This document shows positions 24,764-33,088 of a DNA stretch of 64,000 nt, piece after piece. The DNA comes from Miltoncostaea sp963770865 (GTDB taxonomy: Bacteria > Actinomycetota > Thermoleophilia > Miltoncostaeales > Miltoncostaeaceae). A program made the position numbers and the translations under genes. Below the pieces are notes generated by a model. It was given only the letters and a program-made list of their open reading frames with translations, had not been told where the DNA came from and ran no database searches. Numbering within the stretch: position 1 is the stretch's first letter; every line of letters starts with the position of its first letter. The stretch is taken from NCBI GenBank assembly GCA_963770865.1, contig CAVYRD010000001.1, forward strand, positions 62,001 to 126,000. The letters run 5' to 3'.

Positions 24764-25539
24764 ACGGTCTGCCAGGGGTCGGTGTCGGTCTCGGCGAAGC
24801 GGACCTCCACGCGCTGGGGCGCCAGGGCCTTCTCCAGCACCCTGCACCAGCGCTTCAGCGCGATCCGCTCGGCCCGGCCGTGGGAGAGCGTCACCAGCGG
24901 CAGCCCCTCGGCGCGGTCGGCGTCGTGGTACTTCAGGTCGGAGGTGACATAGGCGTCGGCGTCCGCCGCCCGGGCGTCGGCGATCAGGGAGCCGCCCGAG
25001 CCGGTGCAGCACGCCACGCGCTCGACCGTGGTCCACGGGTCGCCGGCGTAGGAGACCGGGGCGCCGTCGAAGCCGGCGCGAACCGCCTCGACAAGGCCGG
25101 AGAGCGTCGTGGCGCGCACGCGGCCGATGCGCCCGAGACCGCAGGAGGGGTGGCCGGGGCTCGGCCGCAGCGGCGTGGCGCCGGTGATGCCGAGGATCTC
25201 CGCCATCACGTCGTTGAGCCCGCCGCGGGCGGCGTCGAGGTTGGTGTGGGCGGCGATCACCGCGACGCGCGACTCGGCGGCCCGCAGCACCAGCTCGCCC
25301 GCCGGGTTGTCGGTCACCGACGAGAGCGCCGGGAAGATCGCCGGGTGGTGCGTCAGGACCGTGTCGCAGCCGAACTCGCGCGCCTCGCCGAGGACCTCGT
25401 CGCGCAGCTCCAGCGCGACGAGGACCCGGCTCACGGGCTGGTTGTGGCGACCGACGAGCAGGCCGACGTTGTCCCACTCCTCCGCCAGGGCGGCGGGCGC
25501 GAGGCGCTCGACCGCGCCGAGGAGCTGGGCCACGAACAT
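24760..25539 (-). CDS. Nif3-like dinuclear metal-centre protein (DUF34)
   Basis: A 259-residue member of the NIF3/YbgI family, full length. Metal-ligand regions are visible: WDNVGLLVG near the N-terminus, TVLTHHPAIFPALSS with the paired His, HTNLDAARGGLNDVMAEILG, and near the C-terminus SDLKYHDADRAEG and LVTLSHGRAE. These proteins form hexameric toroids with two metal ions per subunit. Their reaction is not settled; GTP cyclohydrolase-type or metal-handling roles have been proposed. It is upstream of no coupled gene and convergent with the AlkD gene. Confidence 0.9.
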   Translation of the reverse strand: MFVAQLLGAVERLAPAALAEEWDNVGLLVGRHNQPVSRVLVALELRDEVLGEAREFGCDTVLTHHPAIFPALSSVTDNPAGELVLRAAESRVAVIAAHTNLDAARGGLNDVMAEILGITGATPLRPSPGHPSCGLGRIGRVRATTLSGLVEAVRAGFDGAPVSYAGDPWTTVERVACCTGSGGSLIADARAADADAYVTSDLKYHDADRAEGLPLVTLSHGRAERIALKRWCRVLEKALAPQRVEVRFAETDTDPWQTV

Positions 25540-25595
25540 CGGCCCATCCTATGGCCCGGAGCCTCCTCCGCGATGAGCCGCGGCCGGCCTGCCGC

Positions 25596-27611
25596 CTACG
25601 CCGCGGCGCTCGCCGCCTTCCCCGCCAGGTGCGCGGGCACCTCGGCGTAGTGGTCGAACTCCATGGACGAGTCGCCCCGGCCCCCGGTCATGGCGCGCAG
25701 GTCGTTGGCGTAGCCGAGCATCTCGGACATGGGCACCTCGGCGCGGATGATCTCGTCGTGCCCGCGCGCCTCCATGCCGAGCGGGTGCCCGCGGCGCGAG
25801 TTGAGATCGCCCATCACGTCTCCGACGTGCTCGCTCGGCACGGTGACCTCGACCAGCATGATCGGCTCCAGCAGCACCGGGCCGGCCTTCGCGAGGGCGG
25901 CCTTCACGCCGAGCCCGCCGGCGATCTTGAACGCCATCTCCGACGAGTCCACCGGGTGGTGCTTGCCGTCGTAGAGCGTCACGCGGACGTCCACCACGGG
26001 GTAGCCGCCGAGGTCGCCCTGCTTGAGCGCCTCGATCACGCCCTTCTCGACCGCGGGGATGAACGCGCGCGGCACCGCGCCGCCGACGATCTTGTCCACG
26101 AACTCGAACCCGGCGCCGCGCGGAAGCGGCTCGACCCGCACCCAGCAGTCGGCGTACTGCCCCCGGCCGCCGCTCTGCTTCTTGTGCTTGCCCTCGGCCT
26201 CGGCCGAGCGGGTGATCGTCTCGTGGTAGGGCACGTGCGGCGGGGCCAGGTCCATCGCGACGCCGAAGCGCCGCTCCACCCGGCCGGCCACCACCTCGAC
26301 GTGCATCTGCGAGAGGCCGGAGAGGATGAGGTCGCCGGTCTCGTCGTCGTGGTGCAGCTCGAGGGTCGGATCCTCGTCGACCATCCGACGCAGCGACTGG
26401 TTGAGCTTGTCCTCGTCGGCCTGGTTGCGGGCGGTCACGGCGAAGCTCATGAGCGGCTTGGGTAGCTCCAGCTCCGGGAAGGAGACGGTGGCCTCGCCGG
26501 TCACGAGTACATCGCCGGTCGCGACCTCCTTCAGCTTGGCGACTGCACCGATGTCCCCGGGCCCGATCTCCGGGATGGAGACGTGCTCCTTCCCCTGGAG
26601 GGTGAAGAGGCTCCCCACCCGTTCCTTGGAGCCCGTCGCGGCCACGGCGGCGTGGCTGTCGCTCGGGAGCACGCCCGAGAAGACGCGCATCAGGGTGATG
26701 CGGCCGCTGAACTGGTCGGCCAGCGTCTTGAAGCAGAGCGCGACGGCCGGGCCGTCCGCGCTGGCGCCGCCGGCCGCGGGCGAGGGAAGCGCCTCGACGA
26801 TCAGGTCGAGCACGCGGTCCACGCCCACCCCGGACTCGCCGGCCGCGCAGACCACGGGCGAGAGGCGCCCCTCGGCCACGCCGGACAGGATTGCCCCGAT
26901 CAGCTCCTCGGTCGTGATCTCCTCGCCCTCGAGGTACTTCTCGATGAGGGCGTCGTCGCCCTCGGCCACCACGTCGATCAGGTGCTCGCGCGCAGCTTGC
27001 GCGGCGGCGGCGAGGTCGTCCGGGATCGGGCCGGTCGTGCCCTTCGGCGATCCCTCCGCGTAGGTGGTCGCCGTCATCGAGACCAGGTTGACCACGCCCC
27101 GGAAGCCCGCGTCCGCGCCGATCGGGATCTGGATGGCGACGGCGCCGGGGGCGAGCTCGGCCAGCCCGTCGATCGCCGCGTCGAAGTCGGCGCGCTCGCG
27201 GTCGAGCATGTTGACCACGACCGCCCGGGGCATCCCCAGCTCGGCCGCGCGGTTCCACAGGCGCTCGGTCTGGACCTCGACGCCGGCGGCCGCGTTGACG
27301 ACCATCAGCGCCGCGTCGACCGCGCGCAGGGCGGCGAGCGTGTCGCCCTGGAACGACGGCTCGCCGGGCGTGTCGATGAGGTTCACCTTCACGCCGTTCC
27401 ACTCGAGGTGGCACAGCGCCGAGGCGATGCTCATGCCGCGGCGGCGCTCGTCCTCGTCGAAGTCGCAGACGGTGGTCCCGTCGGCGACGCGCCCAAGGCG
27501 GGTGGTGCTTCCGGCGGCGAAGAGCATGGCCTCGACGAGGCTCGTCTTCCCGCTGCCGCGGTGTCCGAGCACCGCGACGTTCCGAAGCTGCGCAGGGTCG
27601 GGATGCGCCAT
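25596..27611 (-). CDS. elongation factor G-like GTPase (FusA2 type)
   Basis: A 671-residue EF-G paralogue. G1 is GHRGSGKTSLV, G3 DTPGEPSFQG, and G4 is NMLD instead of the canonical NKxD. Domains II-V follow in order, with RVFSGVLPSDS, GDIGAVAKLKEVATGD, the domain IV region HKKQSGGRGQYADCWVRVEP and a C-terminal MLGYANDLRAMTGGRG that matches the EF-G tail. Actinobacteria usually encode such EF-G-like proteins beside a true fusA. The altered G4 and its isolation from rpsL/rpsG/tuf argue that this is not the main translocase. Exact role unknown. Confidence 0.9.
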   Translation of the reverse strand: MAHPDPAQLRNVAVLGHRGSGKTSLVEAMLFAAGSTTRLGRVADGTTVCDFDEDERRRGMSIASALCHLEWNGVKVNLIDTPGEPSFQGDTLAALRAVDAALMVVNAAAGVEVQTERLWNRAAELGMPRAVVVNMLDRERADFDAAIDGLAELAPGAVAIQIPIGADAGFRGVVNLVSMTATTYAEGSPKGTTGPIPDDLAAAAQAAREHLIDVVAEGDDALIEKYLEGEEITTEELIGAILSGVAEGRLSPVVCAAGESGVGVDRVLDLIVEALPSPAAGGASADGPAVALCFKTLADQFSGRITLMRVFSGVLPSDSHAAVAATGSKERVGSLFTLQGKEHVSIPEIGPGDIGAVAKLKEVATGDVLVTGEATVSFPELELPKPLMSFAVTARNQADEDKLNQSLRRMVDEDPTLELHHDDETGDLILSGLSQMHVEVVAGRVERRFGVAMDLAPPHVPYHETITRSAEAEGKHKKQSGGRGQYADCWVRVEPLPRGAGFEFVDKIVGGAVPRAFIPAVEKGVIEALKQGDLGGYPVVDVRVTLYDGKHHPVDSSEMAFKIAGGLGVKAALAKAGPVLLEPIMLVEVTVPSEHVGDVMGDLNSRRGHPLGMEARGHDEIIRAEVPMSEMLGYANDLRAMTGGRGDSSMEFDHYAEVPAHLAGKAASAAA

Positions 27612-27662
27612 CAGCTCGTGCCTTTCCTCACAAGGCCGGGAGACGCAGTCTGCCCTTATCCG

Positions 27663-28553
27663 CTAGTCCTGGTCAACCTCGCCGTCACCCTGCAGACGTC
27701 CCTTGAGCCGCAGGATCGCCTTCGTGTGGAGCTGGCTCACGCGGCTCTCGGTGACGCCGAGCACGTCACCGATCTGACGCAGCGTCAGGCCGTCGTAGTA
27801 GTAGAGCGCGACGACGATCTTCTCCCGCTCCGGCAGGCGCGCGATGGCGTCCGCCAGCGTGTCGCGCAGCTCGGTCACGTCGAGCAGGTCGGAGGGGTTG
27901 GTGAGCCGCGAGTCGCTGATCGTGTCGATGAGCGTGAGGCTCTCGCCGCCCGAGGAGACGCTCCAGGTCTCGTCGAGCGCCACGATCGAGGAGTTGGTGA
28001 TCTGGGTGATCGCGGCCCGGAACTCCTCGAGCTCCATCCCGAGCGCGGCGGCCAGCTCTTCCTCGGTGGGGGCCCGCTGGAGGCGGTGCTCCAGCTCGGT
28101 GGCCTTGCGCTCGATCTCGCGCGAGCGGGCGCGCACCGAGCGCGGCACCCAGTCCAGCGAGCGCAGCTCGTCGATGATCGAGCCCTTGATGCGCGAGACG
28201 GCGTAGGTCTCGAACTTCACCTGGCGGCCCGGGTCGAAGCGCTCGACGGCGCCGATCAGGCCCAGCAGGCCGTAGGAGATGAGGTCCGTCTCCTCGACGT
28301 GCGCCGGCAGGTGGCTGTTCATGCGCCCGGCCACGTACTTCACGAGCGGCGCGTAGGTGAGGATCAGGCGGTCGCGCGCGGCGGGATCGTCGTGATCCTT
28401 GTACCGGCGCCACAGCATGCGCAGCTCCTCCTCGCCCTGGGCGGCTCCGGCGCCCCCACGGCGGAAGGCCTCCCAGGTCACGGGCGGTCCTGCGGTCGCG
28501 ATCGCATCGGGCGAGTCTACCTTTCCGCTACCGATGTCCCGCGGCGCGGCCAT
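27663..28553 (-). CDS. RNA polymerase sigma factor, FliA/WhiG family
   Basis: A sigma-70 family factor of up to 296 residues. Region 2 reads LILTYAPLVKYVAGRM, EETDLISYGLLGLIGAVERFDP and VKFETYAVSRIKGSIIDELRSLDW. Region 3 follows from PRSVRARSREIE, and region 4 ends in the helix-turn-helix LTLRQIGDVLGVTESRVSQLHTKAI. This is the FliA/WhiG/SigD pattern. No flagellar genes are in view, so a WhiG-like developmental role is more likely, but this is not shown. The first 25-45 residues are poorly conserved; a GTG near 28481 is an alternative start. The 5' end overlaps the 3' end of the small membrane gene. Confidence 0.9.
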   Translation of the reverse strand: MAAPRDIGSGKVDSPDAIATAGPPVTWEAFRRGGAGAAQGEEELRMLWRRYKDHDDPAARDRLILTYAPLVKYVAGRMNSHLPAHVEETDLISYGLLGLIGAVERFDPGRQVKFETYAVSRIKGSIIDELRSLDWVPRSVRARSREIERKATELEHRLQRAPTEEELAAALGMELEEFRAAITQITNSSIVALDETWSVSSGGESLTLIDTISDSRLTNPSDLLDVTELRDTLADAIARLPEREKIVVALYYYDGLTLRQIGDVLGVTESRVSQLHTKAILRLKGRLQGDGEVDQD

Positions 28554-28809
28554 CGAGCCACATCGCGAGCAGCACGTCGGCGGCCGCCAGCGCGGCGAGC
28601 GCCCCGGCCATCCCGAGGGCCAGCGGGGTGTTCTCGTCGCCCTCGCTCAGCACGATCCCCACGACGATCGTGCCGCCGAACCAGACGAGCGCGCGCGTCA
28701 GGTGCTGGGCGTACGCATGGCCGAGGCCCGGCAGGAGCAGGCTGAGCAGGACCGCGATCACGCCCGAGCGCCGGTCGAGGGGGCGGCCGCGCGTCCGCAG
28801 GCGGTTCAC
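28528..28809 (-). CDS. small membrane protein with two or three transmembrane helices
   Basis: A 93-residue hydrophobic protein: GVIAVLLSLLLPGLGHAYA then RALVWFGGTIVVGIVL and ALGMAGALAALAAADVLLAM. The LLPGLGHAYAQ motif is seen in small TM2-like and DUF-class membrane proteins. GTG 28809 overlaps the stop of the upstream metallo-hydrolase (GTGA), so the two are translated together; its own 3' end overlaps the sigma-factor start region. Function unknown. Confidence 0.7.
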   Translation of the reverse strand: MNRLRTRGRPLDRRSGVIAVLLSLLLPGLGHAYAQHLTRALVWFGGTIVVGIVLSEGDENTPLALGMAGALAALAAADVLLAMWLDGRAAGHR

Positions 28810-29582
28810 GCGGCCAGGGCCTCGCCCTGGCGGGCCCACTCCACCGGCCCGCCGAAGGCCTCCGCGGCCGCGGCCACGGCCGCGTCGCGGTCGAACTCCG
28901 GCTGGCCGTGGACCAGCACCAGGCGCCCGACCCCGGCGCGGGCGGCGATCCCCCCGGCGTCGGCCGCGTTCAGGTGGGGCACGCCGGGGGGGACCTCGCC
29001 CGCCCCGAACGAGCACTCGCACAGCAGCACGTCGCACCCGCGCGCGAGCTCCACCAGCGCGTCGTCGGGCGCGCAGTCCGCGCTGAAGCAGATCGCGCGC
29101 CCGTCGTGCTCGACGCGCACCGCATGGGTCGGCGGCAGGTGCGGCACCTCGCGGTGGCGCAGCACCATGCCGTCGCCGAGCGCGATCTCGCCGCCGCCGG
29201 CGGCCAGGTCGTGGAAGGCGAACGCCGAGTCCCACCCCTCCGAGCCCGAGAACGCCGCCAGGCGGTCGCGGAGGCCCGGCGGCCCGTGGACCTGCAGGGT
29301 CGCCCCCGCGCCCGGGCCCCACACCATGTAGACCCGCAGCGCCATCAGGTTGACGCAGTGGTCGGGGTGCAGGTGCGTGACGACGAGGGCGTCGAGGGTC
29401 TCGGGGGCGATCTGGCGCTGCAGCAGGTTGAGGGTGCCGGAGCCCATGTCCACCGCCACGCGGCGCCCTGCGGCGCCGAACAGGTAGCAGCTCTGCGCCT
29501 CCCCGGGGGCCCCGTACGCGGCGCCCGCGCCGACGGGCACGACGTGCAGGCCCCCCTGCGTGCCTGCTGATCGCCCGCGCAT
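28806..29582 (-). CDS. metallo-beta-lactamase-fold hydrolase (RNase Z-like branch)
   Basis: A 258-residue MBL-fold enzyme. The metal motif is VVTHLHPDHCVNL (HxHxDH), with a later ligand in ICFSADCAPDD and a His in GVPHLNAADAG and LVLVHGQP. The order and the AVDMGSGTLNLL start resemble RNase Z/arylsulfatase-like MBL proteins. Only one of several possible starts (29582) was chosen, as it leaves room for the divergent lipoprotein promoter. Coupled to the small membrane gene downstream. Substrate not predictable. Confidence 0.8.
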   Translation of the reverse strand: MRGRSAGTQGGLHVVPVGAGAAYGAPGEAQSCYLFGAAGRRVAVDMGSGTLNLLQRQIAPETLDALVVTHLHPDHCVNLMALRVYMVWGPGAGATLQVHGPPGLRDRLAAFSGSEGWDSAFAFHDLAAGGGEIALGDGMVLRHREVPHLPPTHAVRVEHDGRAICFSADCAPDDALVELARGCDVLLCECSFGAGEVPPGVPHLNAADAGGIAARAGVGRLVLVHGQPEFDRDAAVAAAAEAFGGPVEWARQGEALAA

Positions 29583-29606
29583 CGGCGGCCATGCTATACC
29601 GCCCCG

Positions 29607-30470
29607 ATGACACGCTCGCTCCGGCGCATCGCGCTCCTCGCGCTCTCCGCGGCGCTGGCCGCCCTCCTGCTCGCCGGCTGCGGCGGCGGCGACTCGGGCG
29701 GCGGCGGTCAGGACCAGACGGCCGACCTGTCGGCGGCCCAGGTGCTCGAGCGCAGCGCCGCCGAGTTCGCCAAGCTGGACACCTTCCGAATCGCACTCGA
29801 CGGCCAGGGCCGGGTCGACCTCGCGCCCGGGGCGTCGGTGCCCGGGGCGAGCCTGCTGAACGGGCCGATCGCCTTCTCCGGGGAGGGCCCGGTCGACCCG
29901 CCGGACAAGGCCTCGATCGACGCCAAGCTCGAGCTGGCGGCCTTCTCGCCGCAGGTGAACATCACCCGCGTCGGCGACGGCGTCTACGTCGGGATCCTGG
30001 GGCAGGACTTCAAGGTGGCCCTGCCGGCCTCCACGGTGGCCCTGCTCGACTTCGGCCGGCTCTACCCCACGCTGACCGGCTGGATCGCCGACCCGCAGAA
30101 GTCCGCGGGCGAGGACATCGACGGCGCGCCCACCGTGAAGGTGACCGGCGCCCTCGACCCGCAAAAGGCGCTCGCGGACCTCGCGCCGCTCGTCACCGGC
30201 GGCAACGGCTCGCCGGTCATCAACACCGCCGAGCTGACGAAGGCGCTGAAGGAGGGGACCGTCGAGGCCTGGATCGGCACGGAGGACCTGAGGCCCCGCC
30301 GCGTCCACCTGGTGCTGAAGGCCTCGGGGCTCACCGGCCTGCCGGTGCGCGCGCTCGACCTCGACCTCACCGCCGCGTTCTCGGCCTTCGACGAGCCGGC
30401 CGACATCAGCGCGCCGGCGAACGCCCGCCCACTCGACCTGAACAGCCTCGGGAGCCTCACCGGCCCCTGA
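29607..30470 (+). CDS. lipoprotein, LppX/LprG-like fold
   Basis: A 287-residue lipoprotein. The leader RRIALLALSAALAALLLAGC ends in a clear lipobox (LAGC, Cys at about 24), followed by a Gly-rich spacer. The mature part alternates strands such as TFRIALDGQGRVDL, GPIAFSGEGPV and ASIDAKLELAAF. It has VGDGVYVG and a final SAFDEPADISAP typical of LppX_LprAFG or DUF6612-type lipoproteins that form half-barrels binding lipids. It is anchored outside the membrane. It stands alone, divergent from the MBL gene. Confidence 0.8.
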   Translation: MTRSLRRIALLALSAALAALLLAGCGGGDSGGGGQDQTADLSAAQVLERSAAEFAKLDTFRIALDGQGRVDLAPGASVPGASLLNGPIAFSGEGPVDPPDKASIDAKLELAAFSPQVNITRVGDGVYVGILGQDFKVALPASTVALLDFGRLYPTLTGWIADPQKSAGEDIDGAPTVKVTGALDPQKALADLAPLVTGGNGSPVINTAELTKALKEGTVEAWIGTEDLRPRRVHLVLKASGLTGLPVRALDLDLTAAFSAFDEPADISAPANARPLDLNSLGSLTGP

Positions 30471-30487
30471 GAGGGTTCCCGGCCCGG

Positions 30488-30925
30488 CTAGCGCTCCATC
30501 TCGGCCAGCCGGGCGACGTTGCGCCGGTCGAAGTCGTCGTCGCCGTCGGGCTGGGCGAGGAAGGCCTCGGCGATCTCGCGCCCCATCGGCGGGCTGGTGA
30601 GCCGCAGCGACAGCGCAAGCACGTTGGCGTGGTTGTAGCGGCGGGCCATGCGGGCGGTCTCGGGATCGGCGCAGAGCGCAGCGCGCACCCCCGCCACCTT
30701 GTTCGCGGCGATCGACGCGCCGGTGCCCGACCAGCAGCACACGACGCCCTTGTCCGCCCGCCCCTCGGCCACCTCGCGCGCCGCCCCGGCGCTGGCGTCG
30801 ACCCACTCCTCGTCGGTGCCGGCGAGCGGCCCGTGGAGCGTCACGTCGTGCCCCTGCCCGCGCAGCCAGGCGACGAGGTCGTCCGTCAGGGGCGTGGCCT
30901 CGTCCGAGCCGATGGCGATCCTCAC
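30488..30925 (-). CDS. RpiB/LacAB-family sugar-phosphate isomerase
   Basis: A 145-residue RpiB-type protein. It has the phosphate-binding MRIAIGSDEA start and the catalytic loop GVVCCWSGTGASIAANKVAGVRAALC, given here as GVVCCWSGTG and SIAANKVAGVRA. The active-site Cys and the GTGxS anion hole are both present, and NHANVLALSLR follows. The usual GDHAG at the start is replaced by GSDEA, so specificity may differ from ribose 5-phosphate isomerase B. It is convergent with the lipoprotein gene and divergent from the glyoxalase-like gene. Confidence 0.85.
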   Translation of the reverse strand: MRIAIGSDEATPLTDDLVAWLRGQGHDVTLHGPLAGTDEEWVDASAGAAREVAEGRADKGVVCCWSGTGASIAANKVAGVRAALCADPETARMARRYNHANVLALSLRLTSPPMGREIAEAFLAQPDGDDDFDRRNVARLAEMER

Positions 30926-30966
30926 CGCGGGGTCCTCCCGGTCGCTCCGCCGCTAATCTCGCAGAC

Positions 30967-31602
30967 ATGATCATCCGTGGAGGGACCTTCGGGCCGGTGG
31001 CCACCAACACGTACGTCGTCGCCGACGACCGGGGCGGGTCGGCCCTCGTGGTCGACCCCGCGATGGGCAGCAGCGCCTGGGTGCGCGAGACGCTGGCGCG
31101 GCTCGACGTGACCCCCGTCGCCGTGCTCGACACGCACGGCCACTGGGACCACATCGTCGAGAACCACGTCTGGGACGCCGAGGGCCTGCCGGTATGGGTG
31201 GCCGGCGCCGACGCCGACTGGCTGGAGGCCCCCTCCCCCTTCAACCCGGCCCTCTTCGGCGACCTGCCGCCGACGCCCGGCGTGACGCCCGCGCGCCTGC
31301 TCTCCGACGGCGACGTGCTGGAGCTGGGCGACCTGCGCTTCCGCCTGCTCGCCACGCCCGGCCACTCGCCCGGGTGCATGGTGGCCCTGGAGGAGACCGA
31401 GGGCGAGGCCCTGGTGGGCGACCTGATCTTCGCCCAGGGCATCGGCCGCACCGACTTCCCGCGCAGCGACCCCGCCGCCATGCTCGCGAGCCTCGAGCGC
31501 GTCTTCGCCGAGGTGCCGCGGGAGACGCGGATCTACCCGGGCCACGGGCCCTGGGCCGTCACGCTCGGCCAGGCCGAGCCCTACGCGAGGATGTTCATGT
31601 GA
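30967..31602 (+). CDS. metallo-beta-lactamase-fold hydrolase (glyoxalase II-like)
   Basis: A 211-residue MBL-fold hydrolase with TNTYVVADD, the metal motif DTHGHWDHIVEN, ATPGHSPGCMV, the bridging Asp in VGDLIFAQGIGRTD, and the final His in YPGHGP. This is the pattern of glyoxalase II-like thioesterases. It overlaps the next gene by GTGA (31599-31602), linking it to an Mrp-type Fe-S carrier. The coupling hints at thiol or persulfide chemistry, but the substrate is not shown. Confidence 0.9.
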   Translation: MIIRGGTFGPVATNTYVVADDRGGSALVVDPAMGSSAWVRETLARLDVTPVAVLDTHGHWDHIVENHVWDAEGLPVWVAGADADWLEAPSPFNPALFGDLPPTPGVTPARLLSDGDVLELGDLRFRLLATPGHSPGCMVALEETEGEALVGDLIFAQGIGRTDFPRSDPAAMLASLERVFAEVPRETRIYPGHGPWAVTLGQAEPYARMFM

Positions 31603-32687
31603 GCGCGCCGACCCGCGAGGCCGTGGTCGAGCTGTTGCGCGCGGTCCACGATCCCGAGCTGCACCGCAGCATCGTCGACCTCGGGATGGTGGGCGACGTC
31701 GAGGTCCAGGGCGCGCGCGTCACCGTGCCGATCCGCCTGACCATCGCCGGCTGCCCGCTGAAGGCCGAGATCCAGCGCCGCGTGACCGACGCCGTCTCCG
31801 GGCTCGCCGGCGTCGAGGTCGTGCAGGTGACGATGGACGCCATGACCGACGAGGAGCGCCGCGCCCTGCGCACCGGCCTCACCGGCGGCTCCCAGCGCCC
31901 CTCGCCCTTCCAGGAGGGCAGCCGCACCCGGGTGCTCGGCATCGCCTCGGGCAAGGGAGGCGTGGGCAAGTCGAGCATCACGTGCAACCTGGCCCTCGCG
32001 CTGGCCCGCACCGGCGCCACCGTGGGGCTGCTCGACGCCGACGTCTACGGCTACTCGATCCCGCGCATGATGGGCGTGACCCGTCCGGCCGTCGCGGTCG
32101 ACGACCTGATGATGCCGATCGAGTCGCACGGCGTGCGGATGATGTCGATCGGCTTCCTCACCGAGGAGGACAGCCCCGTCATCTGGCGCGGGCCGATGCT
32201 CCACAAGGCGCTCACCAGCTTCATCACCGAGACCTGGTGGGACGACCCGGACTACCTGCTGGTCGACCTGCCCCCGGGCACCGGCGATGTCGCCCTGTCG
32301 CTGGCGCAACTGCTGCCCACCGCGTCGTTCGTGATCGTCACCACGCCCCAGCTCGCGGCCCAGCGCGTCGCCCGCAGGGCGGCCGCGATGGCGGCCCGCG
32401 TGAACCTTCCGGTGGTCGGCGTGATCGAGAACATGAGCTACTTCGTCGCTCCCGACACCGGGGCGCGATACGAGGTCTTCTCGGGCGGTGGCGGGCAGTC
32501 GCTGGCGTCCGAGCTCGGCGTGCCGCTGCTGGGGCGCATCCCGCTGGAGCCGGCGGTCGCCGAGGCCGGCGACGCGGGCCTGCCGGTGGTCGCCGCGAAC
32601 CCCTCCAGCCCGGCCGCCCGGGCCCTGCTGGAGGCCGCTCGCGCGCTGGCCGCCGCCGCGCCGCGCCCGGCCCTCGCGCCCTCCTGA
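31599..32687 (+). CDS. Mrp/ApbC-type Fe-S cluster carrier ATPase
   Basis: A 362-residue protein with an N-terminal MIP18 (DUF59) domain (LLRAVHDPELHRSIVDLGMV, about residues 1-90) and a C-terminal ParA-like NTPase. The deviant Walker A is ASGKGGVGKSS, followed by LDADVYGYSIPRMMG, VDLPPGTGDVALSL and NMSYFVAPD. These carriers bind and pass on 4Fe-4S clusters. The CxxC of many homologues at the dimer interface (after NMS) is not present (YFVAPDTGARYEVF instead), a notable variation. GTG start in the overlap with the hydrolase. The ferredoxin follows 90 bp later. Confidence 0.9.
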   Translation: MSAPTREAVVELLRAVHDPELHRSIVDLGMVGDVEVQGARVTVPIRLTIAGCPLKAEIQRRVTDAVSGLAGVEVVQVTMDAMTDEERRALRTGLTGGSQRPSPFQEGSRTRVLGIASGKGGVGKSSITCNLALALARTGATVGLLDADVYGYSIPRMMGVTRPAVAVDDLMMPIESHGVRMMSIGFLTEEDSPVIWRGPMLHKALTSFITETWWDDPDYLLVDLPPGTGDVALSLAQLLPTASFVIVTTPQLAAQRVARRAAAMAARVNLPVVGVIENMSYFVAPDTGARYEVFSGGGGQSLASELGVPLLGRIPLEPAVAEAGDAGLPVVAANPSSPAARALLEAARALAAAAPRPALAPS

Positions 32688-32776
32688 GGCCGGCCGCGCT
32701 GGTAGCATCGCGCCTTCGCGAGGCGCCCCCGGTGGGTACGGGGCGCCCGTCGTCCCCGACGCCCGAGGAACGCTGA

Positions 32777-33088
32777 ATGGCCTACATCATCACGGAGCCC
32801 TGCATCGGCACGAAGGACACCTCGTGCGCCGACGTCTGTCCCGTGGACTGCATCCACCCGGCCGCGGGTGAGGAGCATCACGAGGAAGCCACGATGCTCT
32901 ACATCGACCCGAGCGAGTGCATCGACTGCGACGCCTGCGTCGAGGCCTGCCCGGTCGACGCGACGATGGCGGAGGACGACGTCCCGGAGAAGTGGGAGAA
33001 TTTCAAGGAGATCAACAAGGTCTACTTCGAGGACGGCCCGGCCGCCGGCGAGAAGATGGTCGCCGACTATCTGGCGAGCAAGGCCTAG
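32777..33088 (+). CDS. fdxA: 7Fe ferredoxin (FdxA type)
   Basis: A 103-residue ferredoxin with two cluster motifs: CIGTKDTSCADVCPVDCIHP (the 3Fe-4S type first site) and CIDCDACVEACPVD (4Fe-4S). The C-terminal extension EKWENFKEINKVYFEDG is typical of actinobacterial and proteobacterial FdxA. It carries single electrons to partners such as P450s or oxidoreductases. It sits after the Mrp-type carrier. Its last codons overlap the probable leader region of the next gene. Confidence 0.95.
   Translation: MAYIITEPCIGTKDTSCADVCPVDCIHPAAGEEHHEEATMLYIDPSECIDCDACVEACPVDATMAEDDVPEKWENFKEINKVYFEDGPAAGEKMVADYLASKA

Noticed and set aside
25551..28745. Long forward frames opposite the EF-G-like and sigma-factor genes
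   Set aside because: Antisense shadows; the reverse-strand genes have full family motifs.
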